Below are positions 18,239 through 27,287 of a stretch of DNA of 64,000 nucleotides, piece by piece; the first letter of the stretch is position 1; every line of letters starts with the position of its first letter. Source of the stretch: Candidatus Gastranaerophilales bacterium (GTDB lineage: Bacteria > Cyanobacteriota > Vampirovibrionia > Gastranaerophilales > Gastranaerophilaceae). The DNA lies in NCBI GenBank assembly GCA_944325525.1, contig CALVAK010000003.1:115779-179778 (forward strand), given 5' to 3'. Below the pieces are notes generated by a model. The model was not told the DNA's origin. It was given only the letters and a program-made list of their open reading frames with translations, and searched no databases. The translations under genes were made by a program, and so were the position numbers.

Positions 18239-18267
18239 AAAGCCCTTTATTACTAAAGGGCTTTTTT
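18239..18267 (+). terminator. Intrinsic terminator of tRNA-Gln(TTG)
   Basis: AAAGCCCTTTA pairs with TAAAGGGCTTT across a short loop, followed by a T run. It begins four bases after the tRNA end. Confidence 0.9.
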
Positions 18268-18448
18268 AAGTTTTTGATTGCATCTAATTTAAAGTAACTC
18301 TTACAGTGGTTATTATTAATAAGCAGTTTAGTTTTGACAGCGTAATAAAAAATTTCTGAGATATTTATATCTTATACAGATTTCTTTTTTCTCGTCTTAT
18401 TCTCATTTTTTTGTTATGTTTTGCCTTCCAAACCACAGATTATAGGCT

Positions 18449-19441
18449 CTATAAATCCAAGTCTTCTTTTAATTTTAGACTCATATCTTGCCATAACTTA
18501 GGCCCCGGATGATTATCAATAAGTATATAACCTTTTTCCACATTAAATATATCAGAATCTATACAAGTGTTCATATCATATATATAAAACCCTTCATCTT
18601 CAAGCTTTTTCCAAAGTTTAGAGTTGTATATTTTGTCATAAAGCCATGAATCTCCGATAAAATGTGGATGTTTTAGAATGACAAATTTAATATTAGGATA
18701 TCTTTTCTGCAATTCATTTCTTGCTGACATAAAATAAAGGAAAATTGCATCTGATATATTTTGTGAATATTTCTCCGTAATTTTATTATCATAATAAGAT
18801 TTAATTATTTTTCTTACTATTTTTAATGCTGATAAATAAGTGAAAATATTGTTATCTTCAACTAACATACCATTTTTGACAGTATATCCGACGTGAGTAA
18901 AATGAATATGCCCCAAAATACCATATTTTGACCAATACATTCTGAACACATGTTCCGGTATAAAAGTATATACAGCTAATGATACGTTGTTGTTATCAAT
19001 ATCATTATAAAAATCGTTATACCGTGTTAAAAACAAAAGTTCATTAAGCCCTGTACCAGAAAACCCCCGGTTATATACAGTTCTGCCTGTTAATTTGGAT
19101 AATTGATAATTCAATGTTTCATTATCGTCCAGCCAGGCTCCATAAGCAAAAGAATCACCAAATATTATAATTGCCCCTTTATTATGATTCGAGGAGCGTG
19201 TTATACGTCTGTCATCCGAATAATTTTTTGATTCATTTTTATAGTATTCCTCAAAACTAATGTGTTTCAACGTGTAATGAAAAGGACTGACAAGATTAAT
19301 GCCGTGTTTATTATATTCTTTCAATTCTTCAATGCTTATATTAAGAATTTCATTACGAAACCAATCAATAAATTCTAAACAAAAGTCAAATGGGATAATT
19401 AACAGAAAACACACAATAATATTAATAGCAATTTTTTTCAT
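18449..19441 (-). CDS. SGNH/GDSL-hydrolase-like membrane-anchored protein (second copy)
   Basis: The 330-residue protein has an N-terminal signal anchor (residues ~3-20) and an SGNH-like domain. It shows block I as I-I-F-G-D-S-F-A-Y-G, a glycine-containing second block (N-R-G-F-S-G-T-G-L-N), and a C-terminal D-N-H-P-G-P block that would supply the catalytic Asp/His. It matches the protein at 1111-2046 in length, anchor position and motif order, so the two are paralogues, and this copy keeps the standard G-D-S. Family members act on acyl esters of lipids or sugars; the substrate here is unknown. The ribosome binding site is weak. Confidence 0.6.
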   Translation of the reverse strand: MKKIAINIIVCFLLIIPFDFCLEFIDWFRNEILNISIEELKEYNKHGINLVSPFHYTLKHISFEEYYKNESKNYSDDRRITRSSNHNKGAIIIFGDSFAYGAWLDDNETLNYQLSKLTGRTVYNRGFSGTGLNELLFLTRYNDFYNDIDNNNVSLAVYTFIPEHVFRMYWSKYGILGHIHFTHVGYTVKNGMLVEDNNIFTYLSALKIVRKIIKSYYDNKITEKYSQNISDAIFLYFMSARNELQKRYPNIKFVILKHPHFIGDSWLYDKIYNSKLWKKLEDEGFYIYDMNTCIDSDIFNVEKGYILIDNHPGPKLWQDMSLKLKEDLDL

Positions 19442-19609
19442 ATATTTTTCACTTTATAAAAGTAACTACAGGATAAAAATAAAATTACTAAAAAGTATAG
19501 CTTAATTTATTAATTATTACAAAATTATTAAATGAAATAACAATTTAAATTATAAGTTTTATTGTAATTTGTATAATACCCGTTTATCGCCAGCAAATAG
19601 TAAGTAGGG

Positions 19610-19624
19610 TTGGTTTAAAACCAA
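19610..19624. repeat. Short palindrome TTGGTTT-A-AAACCAA
   Basis: A 7-bp stem around one base, preceded by GTAGGG. It resembles in style the second palindrome 290 bases downstream and REP-like hairpins of other bacteria. Confidence 0.4.
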
Positions 19625-19904
19625 GACCTTTTCCACCTGCTTTCATTGCATTTAGGTTTATTTTAATTTTCTTCTTGATTATTTTCTATATTCGTATTCT
19701 CGTCACTCATAAAATTTTCTTAACCCCAAATATACGCATATAATTACCATATTATATTCTATTATTTACTCTTTGTATAACACTATTATTCTAAACTTTT
19801 ACTATTCTTTACATCGATTTAGCTATTTGCAATATTATGTAATTTTAATTATTTTATATTTACATTATATTGTAATATTATGCCGCTAGTTTTAATTCCT
19901 TTAA

Positions 19905-19924
19905 TGTTGGGTTTTAACCCAACA
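19905..19924. repeat. Perfect palindrome TGTTGGGTT-TT-AACCCAACA
   Basis: A 9-bp perfect stem with a 2-base centre followed by TACGGGC. The sequence is similar in form to the TGTTGGGTT...AACCCAACCTACG intergenic repeats I know from cyanobacteria and proteobacteria. Only one full copy is in the window. Confidence 0.45.
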
Positions 19925-20086
19925 TACGGGCTTTATCTTATACAGTATCTATTAAAGAAAAAACAAATTCCTATATACATCTATATCTTTCTAATTTTCC
20001 TAACGAAATTACATTAAAATGGTTTGCAAAAGGTATTATAAAAAACTAGTCTGCGAATTGCGAATTCATTCCAGCCAAAATAATTT

Positions 20087-20112
20087 GAGGTTAGATTATA
20101 TAATCTAACCTC
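20087..20112. terminator. 26-bp perfect palindrome, probable terminator
   Basis: GAGGTTAGATTAT is followed immediately by its exact complement. It lies about 100 bases past the stop of the minus-strand cupin gene and has a T-rich flank on the plus side. It may end that transcript or be a protein-binding site. Confidence 0.5.
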
Positions 20113-20210
20113 GTTTTATGTTTCTTTGTAATGAAGTGCGTACTTGCGTAAGGTAGATGGGGTGTATATTTACATCCATTTTAATTATCACAGTTAGTTT
20201 TATTTTTATA

Positions 20211-21965
20211 TTACATTTTTACATTGGATTCTTTTGCTTCAAGTAAAGCCTTAAAAGCTTCCTGTTTCAAAGTTTCTTCATTATAATCTTCAGGAGGAGT
20301 AACTATTGATTTAAATCCGAATCCATATTGGAATGCGGAAGGTACCTGTGTAACAATATGTTCATATTCACCTATTATAGAATTTATACAATGAGCAACT
20401 CCCGGTCCTACAACAGCAAGGTCACCTTCTTTTAAAATTTTAATCTGGCTTTTGCCGTTTCTTACAATATTTAGAGCCGCCGCCCCGCTTGTTACCATAT
20501 ATATTTCTGTTTGTCTTTTTTCTTCTAAGTTCGGATGCATATGAAGTTTTTCTTCTCTTCTTATTTCATCCATTGAAACAGGTGTTTTTTTGTCTGATTG
20601 AACCATAGAAACACCTATAAAGGGGGTTTTTCCTTCTGAAGATGATATAGCGGTTGAATTGGTTACCCAGTTTGTTTTTTCGTGTGTCCAGTTATTTAAT
20701 TTATCGTTTAAATTATATATTGCTAAGTTTGCGTTTAAAAATTTTAATCCGCTGATATCAAAACCGGTATTATTATAATCACGCCATTTTCTTACTATGG
20801 TTGATTGTTCTTCTTGAGAAAAACCTTCTTTATTTAATTTGTTTCTTAAAGATTGTTCATTGCCATAGCATTCTCTCCAGTATATATATGGAGAAGTATT
20901 GTTTTTATTGCTAAAGAGAATACCGGCTTTTTCCATCTTTTTTATAGTTTCTGCCTCAAGTCCTTCTCTTGAAGTTTTTATCGAAAATTTAGAATCAATA
21001 TTTATCTGTCTGCTTTTAATACATACAGGCATTAATAAATCTATTTCTTTGTCACTAAATCCGTTCTCGGCTAAATATTTTCTTTGATAATCTTCGTTAT
21101 ATAAAGAACGAAATCTTACATATCCGTCATCTTTAGACTCTATAATTCCTTTTGAATAAAGTTTATCCATTAACGTTTTTACAAATTCTATTTCGGCACA
21201 GTCTTCTTCATTTAACAAATCTTTTTTTGCATATATATCATAAACAAGATTATTTCTTGATGCCCATTTATCAATAGATAATCCTTTAAGAAAATCTTCA
21301 TCTCTCAATTTTTCCGATAATAAAACATTTGGAGTGAATTCTCCGTTATATAAATGAGAATTATAATAAATTAATTCAAGAAATTTATTCTTTATATTTA
21401 TATCGCTTGCATTTCTTCCGTATCTTTCATACCAATCATAATCTTTTTTAGAGATTATGACCATTGGATATCCTCTTTTTACTTCTATTTCGGCTTCACT
21501 ATCTTCATTTATAAGGACAGCTGTATTTTCAGGAAGTTTAATTTCTTTTCCGTCCACTCTGATAATACCATCTGTATTTTTAGGGAAAATTACCTGTGTA
21601 TCGTACTGATGATAAGGGCTAAAATCAAGATATTTAACTGCATCTATACCGTATATTATTTCTGTTTGAGAATCAAAATCAACTACATAAGAGTCATTTT
21701 TCTTAGTTATTAATAATGGTATATCTTTTTCACTAGTAATTATATATGAATTTTTTATACTTGGTGCATTTCCTTTAAATGATACAGGAGAAAAGTTCGC
21801 TTTTAAAACAGAAGAGCTAATTTCATTCAGCAGCAGTTTGTTTTGTCTATTATCTTCATTTTTATTTGTACTTAAAAGATAATTACAATTTGCAGAATTT
21901 TTCCTTATCCGATTCTGCAAATTTTTGTTACTTTGACAAATGAAAGAAACATTTTCAACTGACAT
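20211..21965 (-). CDS. Large protein with C-terminal cupin domain, otherwise unknown
   Basis: The first ~400 of 584 residues match no family I recognise. They open with a polar Asn-rich region and contain S-F-K-G-N-A-P near residue 63, an F-K-G motif I associate with Gastranaerophilales proteins. The C-terminal ~110 residues read as a cupin barrel: L-H-M-H-P-N, then T-E-I-Y-M-V-T-S-G, then K-E-G-D-L-A-V-V-G-P-G-V-A-H. The His residues and the Glu are placed as in metal-binding cupins. No signal peptide is visible. The start at 21965 has an AAGG site. A sugar-isomerase or dioxygenase role is possible for cupins, but no specific function can be assigned. Confidence 0.65.
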   Translation of the reverse strand: MSVENVSFICQSNKNLQNRIRKNSANCNYLLSTNKNEDNRQNKLLLNEISSSVLKANFSPVSFKGNAPSIKNSYIITSEKDIPLLITKKNDSYVVDFDSQTEIIYGIDAVKYLDFSPYHQYDTQVIFPKNTDGIIRVDGKEIKLPENTAVLINEDSEAEIEVKRGYPMVIISKKDYDWYERYGRNASDINIKNKFLELIYYNSHLYNGEFTPNVLLSEKLRDEDFLKGLSIDKWASRNNLVYDIYAKKDLLNEEDCAEIEFVKTLMDKLYSKGIIESKDDGYVRFRSLYNEDYQRKYLAENGFSDKEIDLLMPVCIKSRQINIDSKFSIKTSREGLEAETIKKMEKAGILFSNKNNTSPYIYWRECYGNEQSLRNKLNKEGFSQEEQSTIVRKWRDYNNTGFDISGLKFLNANLAIYNLNDKLNNWTHEKTNWVTNSTAISSSEGKTPFIGVSMVQSDKKTPVSMDEIRREEKLHMHPNLEEKRQTEIYMVTSGAAALNIVRNGKSQIKILKEGDLAVVGPGVAHCINSIIGEYEHIVTQVPSAFQYGFGFKSIVTPPEDYNEETLKQEAFKALLEAKESNVKM

Positions 21966-22111
21966 TAATAACCTTACTTCTAACTTAAATATACATATAA
22001 TACAAAAAAGAAAGTTGTTTTACATTGTCTTTTTTTTATCTTTATATAAATTTTTGTAAAAAAAATGTTTCACCGTTTGTATGAAATGAATTTTTTTTAA
22101 ATCCTTCTTTA

Positions 22112-22927
22112 TTACACAACAGATATTAAATATAAAAAGTAATATGCAGCAGGAGCTGAAAAAATAAAAGCATCCAGCCTGTCCAGTATCCCGCCGTAGA
22201 CATAAAACATATTTCCGCTGTGTTTTATACCAAGATCCCTTTTAATTGTTGATACTGCTAAATCTCCAAACTGTGAAAAGACAGAAATAACACAGCCAAA
22301 AATTATACATTTTATTATTGAGAAATTTAATAGTTTTACAAAAAGCAAACATATAAGACAAGAAACTACTAAATTAGCCGCTGCACCTTGAAGTGTTTTT
22401 TCAGGGCTTATTTCTGCTGCAAGAAATTTTTTGTTTTTACAGTGTAAGCCAACAACTGAAGCCGCATAATCCCCTGATAAAACAGTTAAAAAATATACAG
22501 CTATTACATAAAAAGAACTCAGGTGTTCAAAATAATAAGTAAGTTTTATAACGTACAATCCGCAAAAGGTCAGGACTATAGCACATATAGTACTTAAAGA
22601 TGTCAAAATATACGGTTTAGAATTTTTTAATACTGTTAAAATGAAGGACAAAATAATACCAATAGTTATAACAGGTGTTATTATATTGTGTTCTGCAATA
22701 TCAGATTTAAATATAAAAATATAAGAACAAAAAATCCCGATTATTTCAGGTAAAAAGCTGTGAGGACATATCTCTTTTTTTTTAAACATATTTCGATATT
22801 CATTTATAGCAATAATTATAATAAATACAGCCATTACAAATAAAGCTATTTTAGAATAATAAAAGGAAAAAAGAGTCATCATCAAAAGAAATATTCCGAA
22901 TAAATATCTTATAGTTTTAGAGTTCAT
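22112..22927 (-). CDS. CdsA-like cytidylyltransferase paralogue with altered signature
   Basis: This is a multi-spanning membrane protein of 271 residues with about eight hydrophobic segments and the C-terminal half of a phosphatidate cytidylyltransferase. The signature region reads S-T-I-K-R-D-L-G-I-K-H-S-G-N-M-F-Y-V-Y-G and then G-I-L-D-R-L-D. Compared with the canonical copy at 41066-41962 (K-D-S-G-N-S-L-P-G-H-G-G), Asp becomes His, Pro becomes Tyr and the P-x-H histidine becomes Tyr, while K-R-D and D-R-x-D are kept. It may act on another lipid or be weakly active. AAAGGA precedes the ATG. It is divergent from the B12-type radical SAM gene by 65 bases. Confidence 0.75.
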   Translation of the reverse strand: MNSKTIRYLFGIFLLMMTLFSFYYSKIALFVMAVFIIIIAINEYRNMFKKKEICPHSFLPEIIGIFCSYIFIFKSDIAEHNIITPVITIGIILSFILTVLKNSKPYILTSLSTICAIVLTFCGLYVIKLTYYFEHLSSFYVIAVYFLTVLSGDYAASVVGLHCKNKKFLAAEISPEKTLQGAAANLVVSCLICLLFVKLLNFSIIKCIIFGCVISVFSQFGDLAVSTIKRDLGIKHSGNMFYVYGGILDRLDAFIFSAPAAYYFLYLISVV

Positions 22928-22992
22928 ATTAATCCTTTTCTGAATAATTTTAACATATTAGATATTAAATAATAAAGTAATATAATAAAGTT

Positions 22993-24426
22993 ATGAAGAA
23001 AATAATGTTAATATATCCGCCCGGAGAAGTATATCAAAGAGGTGAAGACAGATGCCAGATAAATGTTAATGCTTCTGTTGCGAATGCATTGAGAGCCTGT
23101 AATGATTTGGGTTATATTGCTTCAGCCTTAAAAAATAAAAATTTTTCTGTTTTTCTTAAGGACTATCCGGCAGAAAAACTTAAAATAACCGACTTCTTTA
23201 ACGATTTCAAAAGAGAAAAACCCGATGCAATTTTTATAAGTACCACAAATGGAAGTATTTTTTATGACCTTGATTTTATAAAAGAAATAAAAAAAATAAA
23301 CAAAGAAACAGTTATAATCTTAAAAGGTGCAATTTTTTATAATATTTCACAAGAGTTTATTAATAATTTTGATTTTAGCAATGTTGATTTTTTAATAGGT
23401 GCAGAAAGCGAATTCATTGCACCCCTATTGATTGATGCAATATTTAACAAAAATGAAGAAATAACTTCGATTCAAGGAATAGCGTATAAAAATAACAACG
23501 AATGGGAAATAAATAAGCTTGAAGCTTTTCCTGATAATCTTGATGATTTACCGTTTCCTGACCGTTCATTAATGAAAAATAGTTTATATATAAATCCTGA
23601 TACAAACAGACCTATGGCTACAATAACTATATCAAAAGGCTGTCCTTTTGACTGTATTTATTGTTTATCTCCGGTGATTTCAGGTAAAAAAATAAGGGTT
23701 AGAAGTATTAATTCAATATTCAGAGAAATATCTGAATGTTTTAGCAAATATAATATTAAAGATTTCTTCTTTAAATCAGATACTTTTACAGCTGATAAAA
23801 ATTTAGTAACAGAACTGTGCAATAGAATAATTCATTCGGAATTAAAAGGAAAAGTCAACTGGGTTGCAAATTCAAGAGCAAATACGCTTGATGAAGAAAC
23901 TATAATTAAAATGAAAGAAGCAGGCTGCTCTATGATTGCAATTGGGTACGAATCAGGGAGCGATGAATCTTTGTTAAAAATGAAAAAAAACATCTCCGTT
24001 GAAGATAGTATTAGAATAACAGCTTTAATAAAAAAACATAAAATAAAAATTTTTGGATTTTTTCTTATCGGATTTCCCTGGGAAACAGAAAAACACCTTA
24101 ACTTAACAAAAGAATTAATATTTAAATTAGATACTGATTTTATAGAATTATCAATAGTTACTCCTTTTTTTGGAACAGAGTTATATTCTTCTATTAAAGA
24201 AAAAATAAATAATAAAATATTTGGAAAAGATTCTTTTAAATATTTAATATCTTCCGATAATTATCTTTCAGAAGATTATTTAATGAATTTCAGAAAAGAA
24301 GTAGTATTGAAATACCATTTAAGATTCAAATATATTATAAAAAAACTTTTTAACAAGAATCTGACATTTCAGGTATTTTTAAACTATGTAAAATACGGAA
24401 TAAGATTAATCAAAAATTATCTTTAA
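22993..24426 (+). CDS. B12-binding-type radical SAM protein
   Basis: The 477-residue protein has an N-terminal cobalamin-binding-like Rossmann region (I-M-L-I-Y-P-P-G start, no D-x-H-x-x-G motif evident). The radical SAM core follows with K-G-C-P-F-D-C-I-Y-C (C-x3-C-x2-C) near residues 218-225, then Y-E-S-G-S-D and G-F-F-L-I-G-F-P-W-E-T-E. This layout is that of the large class of B12-type radical SAM enzymes that methylate or rearrange lipids, sugars and antibiotics. The product cannot be predicted. No good ribosome binding site is seen. Its 3' end overlaps the convergent radical SAM gene by 17 bases. Confidence 0.85.
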   Translation: MKKIMLIYPPGEVYQRGEDRCQINVNASVANALRACNDLGYIASALKNKNFSVFLKDYPAEKLKITDFFNDFKREKPDAIFISTTNGSIFYDLDFIKEIKKINKETVIILKGAIFYNISQEFINNFDFSNVDFLIGAESEFIAPLLIDAIFNKNEEITSIQGIAYKNNNEWEINKLEAFPDNLDDLPFPDRSLMKNSLYINPDTNRPMATITISKGCPFDCIYCLSPVISGKKIRVRSINSIFREISECFSKYNIKDFFFKSDTFTADKNLVTELCNRIIHSELKGKVNWVANSRANTLDEETIIKMKEAGCSMIAIGYESGSDESLLKMKKNISVEDSIRITALIKKHKIKIFGFFLIGFPWETEKHLNLTKELIFKLDTDFIELSIVTPFFGTELYSSIKEKINNKIFGKDSFKYLISSDNYLSEDYLMNFRKEVVLKYHLRFKYIIKKLFNKNLTFQVFLNYVKYGIRLIKNYL

Positions 24427-25501
24427 CGTAAGAATCACAGCAAAGCTGACAGGCATTAAATATTTTTCTTTTTTTTAATTGTAATAGAAAAGCTTTATAT
24501 TCAGAGGAATTTATGACTTTTTGTATTTTGTCTTCTTTGACATTTCCAAGTTTTACCGAAAGACAAGGATATACGTCTCCTTCAGGGGTAATAAAAATGC
24601 TAGAAAATGGTATATTACAAGGATAATATATTTCCCTGACATCTTTATCGTAAGCCGAAAAATATTTTAAAATCTTTTCTTCATCTCCAGAAGGATTAAA
24701 TTTAGGAGCATATCTTAATTTCGTACGTACATTTTTTGAAATACTTTCCAATTCTTTGTAAACTTCTCTGAAATGCTTTTCATCAAAATATTTTACCAAC
24801 GGGTAAGTATCTTCATAAAATTCTGTTGAGAGAGAATCTTTTAATTCAGAATTTTGTCTTAAAAAATTATTTCTTTTAAAAGAAAGTGAATAAAAATCAG
24901 CATTGGCTTTTGCTGCTTCTTTATATATTTTTGGTAGATCATCAAGATTATCTTCAAGTACAACACTTTTAATATCTACTAAAGGTCTTTTTTTATTGTT
25001 TTTACTTTTTTCTTCATCAAGAAAATACAAACAATCAAAGATATTATCCCACAGTCCCTGTTTCTTTCTGATTATATCATGATGTTTTTTATATCCGTCG
25101 ACAGAAACAGACAAAAGCAGCATATTGTTTTTTATAAATTCTTTTACTAAGTCTTTATTAAGCAGAACACCGTTTGTTATAATGCTTACTTTTCCCAGTG
25201 TTTTTAAACAGGATTTATTTAAAATTTTCAAAAAATCTTCTCTTAAAAGTACTTCTCCGGCAACAAGCGAAATAAAAGAATAAAAAGGAATTTGATTAAT
25301 TATATTAAACCATTCATTAGTTGAGAGCTCATTTTTTTTTCTGCTGCCGTTTATAAAACAAAATTCACAATTTAGATTACATCTGTAAGTAAGTTCAAGG
25401 AAGTATCTGACAGGCGGAAATATATAGTTAAAAGGATTATATTCAGACAAATATGAATAGCTTTTTCTTAAAATATCAAATAAGTTTGATTTGTTTAGCA
25501 A
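24410..25501 (-). CDS. Radical SAM protein with SPASM-like C-terminus
   Basis: The 363-residue protein has the radical SAM cluster T-Y-R-C-N-L-N-C-E-F-C near residue 40, followed by the S-L-V-A-G-E-V-L-L-R segment replacing the usual G-G-E-P-L-L. A C-terminal Cys-rich region (Y-Y-P-C-N-I-P, G-D-V-Y-P-C-L-S, A-C-Q-L-C-C) would bind auxiliary iron-sulfur clusters as in SPASM proteins. SPASM enzymes modify peptides or proteins, or act in cofactor and sugar chemistry. It starts 11 bases after metW ends on the same strand, so it may be the last gene of the met transcript. Substrate unknown. Confidence 0.85.
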   Translation of the reverse strand: MLNKSNLFDILRKSYSYLSEYNPFNYIFPPVRYFLELTYRCNLNCEFCFINGSRKKNELSTNEWFNIINQIPFYSFISLVAGEVLLREDFLKILNKSCLKTLGKVSIITNGVLLNKDLVKEFIKNNMLLLSVSVDGYKKHHDIIRKKQGLWDNIFDCLYFLDEEKSKNNKKRPLVDIKSVVLEDNLDDLPKIYKEAAKANADFYSLSFKRNNFLRQNSELKDSLSTEFYEDTYPLVKYFDEKHFREVYKELESISKNVRTKLRYAPKFNPSGDEEKILKYFSAYDKDVREIYYPCNIPFSSIFITPEGDVYPCLSVKLGNVKEDKIQKVINSSEYKAFLLQLKKRKIFNACQLCCDSYVKDNF

Positions 25502-25512
25502 AATTTACACCT

Positions 25513-26139
25513 TTAATTTCTTGATATAACGAAAATTGCTTCTTCGGCAAAGAAGTTAGAAAATAAGCTGTATTGAATTCCTTTTCTAACTGTTGCTTTT
25601 GTTGTGTATATACAGTTTATTATATTAATATTATGTGCTTTAGCAAACTCAAAAAAGTCTTTAACCGTTAAAAGGTGTATATTAGGCGTATTAAACCATT
25701 CAAAAGGAAGCACTTTTGATTTTGGCATAGTACCTGATATAAAGAAGTTAAATCTTATTCTCCAGTATGCAAAATTAGGGAAGCTGACAATACATTTTTT
25801 CCCTACTCTGAGCATTTCTTCAAGAACAAAATCAGGATTATAAGTAGATTGAAGAGTTTGGTTTAATATTACATAATCATATGATTTATCGGAAAATTGT
25901 TTTAAACCATCATCAATATCACCCTGTATAACGGATAAACCTTTTTCAAGACATTCTATAACTTCATTTTGAGAAATTTCAATACCATTTCCTTTTATTT
26001 GTTTAGTATCTTTTAATAATTTCAAAAGATATCCGTTGCCGCAGCCCAAATCAAGAACTCTGGAGTTTTCTTCTATAATGTTTTTGATTATTGAATAATT
26101 CAGATGAAGTCCTTTTGAATTTGCATAATGACTATTCAT
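25513..26139 (-). CDS. metW: Methionine biosynthesis protein MetW
   Basis: MetW is a class I methyltransferase-fold protein found beside MetX in bacteria that use the O-acetylhomoserine route. The SAM-binding motif [12 protein letters not shown] is near residue 33, and the MetW-typical stretches [10 protein letters not shown] and [10 protein letters not shown] follow. The start at 26139 (GAGGGAAATTATT leader) overlaps the metX stop by eight bases, indicating translational coupling. A start at 26163 is in frame but lies well inside metX and lacks this site. Confidence 0.93.
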   Translation of the reverse strand: MNSHYANSKGLHLNYSIIKNIIEENSRVLDLGCGNGYLLKLLKDTKQIKGNGIEISQNEVIECLEKGLSVIQGDIDDGLKQFSDKSYDYVILNQTLQSTYNPDFVLEEMLRVGKKCIVSFPNFAYWRIRFNFFISGTMPKSKVLPFEWFNTPNIHLLTVKDFFEFAKAHNINIINCIYTTKATVRKGIQYSLFSNFFAEEAIFVISRN

Positions 26140-27277
26140 AATAATTTCCCTCAATATGCTCATTAAGAAAACTTTTAATTATTTTTGATTGTACATCATA
26201 TTCAAGAAGGAAAGCATCATGCCCGCAAGGAGATTTAATTTCGCAGTATGAAACATCTTTACCTAATTGCATTAATGTATTAACAATTTCCTTCGACTGA
26301 CTTGAAGGAAAAAGCCAGTCAGAATCAAAAGAAATTATCAAATATTTAGCATTTGAATTTTTAAATGCATTTTGTAAAGAGCCGTATTTTTCTTCCAGAT
26401 CAAAATAATCAACGGCTTTTGTAATATACAGATAACTGTTAGCATCAAACCTGTCAACAAAAATCTGTCCTTGATGTTGAAGATAGCTTTCTACCTGAAA
26501 ATCAATATCAAAATTAAAATCGTAATGATTTTTATTTTGAAGTCTTCTTCCAAACTTATTATACATTGCTTCTTCACATAAATAAGTAATATGACCAATC
26601 ATTCTTGCGTTAGAAAGGCCTCTGTCTGGTTTATTTTCTTTATTGTAGTAATTACCATTATTCCAATTCGGGTCAGAAATTATAGAATTTCTGCCGACAG
26701 CATTAAAAGCAATTGCCTGAGGAGACAATCTTGAAGTTGTAGCAATTAAAACTGCAGATTTTACCATTGATGGAAAAGATATTACAAACTGCATAGCCTG
26801 CATCCCTCCCATAGAACCGCCTGCTACAGTATATATACCTTTTACTCCAAGAAAATCAATAAGTTTTTTTTGGACTTTTACGGTATCTTCTATAGTAAAA
26901 ACCGGAAAAGAAGTACCATAAGGTTCATTAGTTTCAGGGTTTATACTTGAAGGGCCTGTAGTACCGCTGCAACCGCCAAGAATATTAGAGCATATAACAT
27001 AATATTTATTGGTATCAAAAGCTTTGTCAGGACCTATCATAGTATCCCACCAGCCAGGTTTTTTATCAGATTCACTGTGATATCCGGCCGCATGAGCATC
27101 ACCCGTAAGTGCGTGGACTATTAATATTGCATTATCTTTTGTTTCGTTTAATTGTCCGTATGTTTCGTAAGCAACAGTAATAGGTCCGAAATTTACACCG
27201 CATTCAAACTGTATTTTTTCATCTATTGTATAAAATTCTGTACGAACAATACCTACGGATTGATTTTTATTTTCCAT
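26132..27277 (-). CDS. metX: Homoserine O-acyltransferase MetX
   Basis: MetX activates homoserine with acetyl-CoA (or another acyl-CoA) as the first step towards methionine by direct sulfhydrylation. The alpha/beta-hydrolase fold is clear: H-A-L-T-G-D-A-H oxyanion region, nucleophile elbow A-G-G-S-M-G-G-M-Q, and the Asp/His partners in F-D-S-D-W-L-F-P and C-G-H-D-A-F-L-L-E. At 381 residues it is full length. It lies between metY (10 bases upstream) and metW (8-base overlap). Acetyl versus succinyl specificity cannot be decided by eye. Confidence 0.96.
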   Translation of the reverse strand: MENKNQSVGIVRTEFYTIDEKIQFECGVNFGPITVAYETYGQLNETKDNAILIVHALTGDAHAAGYHSESDKKPGWWDTMIGPDKAFDTNKYYVICSNILGGCSGTTGPSSINPETNEPYGTSFPVFTIEDTVKVQKKLIDFLGVKGIYTVAGGSMGGMQAMQFVISFPSMVKSAVLIATTSRLSPQAIAFNAVGRNSIISDPNWNNGNYYNKENKPDRGLSNARMIGHITYLCEEAMYNKFGRRLQNKNHYDFNFDIDFQVESYLQHQGQIFVDRFDANSYLYITKAVDYFDLEEKYGSLQNAFKNSNAKYLIISFDSDWLFPSSQSKEIVNTLMQLGKDVSYCEIKSPCGHDAFLLEYDVQSKIIKSFLNEHIEGNYYE

Positions 27278-27287
27278 AAACTAACCT

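Larger units (their letters stand above)
19442..20210. other. 770-bp intergenic stretch without a convincing gene
   Basis: No open frame of useful length with a ribosome binding site is visible on either strand. The region holds two short GGGTT-type palindromes (19610-19624, 19905-19924), a 26-bp perfect palindrome near the cupin gene (20087-20112) and otherwise very AT-rich sequence. A short minus-strand frame around 19600-19690 encodes only some 20 residues. It could be remnants of a lost gene or element. Confidence 0.6.

Noticed and set aside
19590..19700. Short minus-strand peptide frames in the non-coding region
   Set aside because: They are only about 15-20 codons with no supporting signals.
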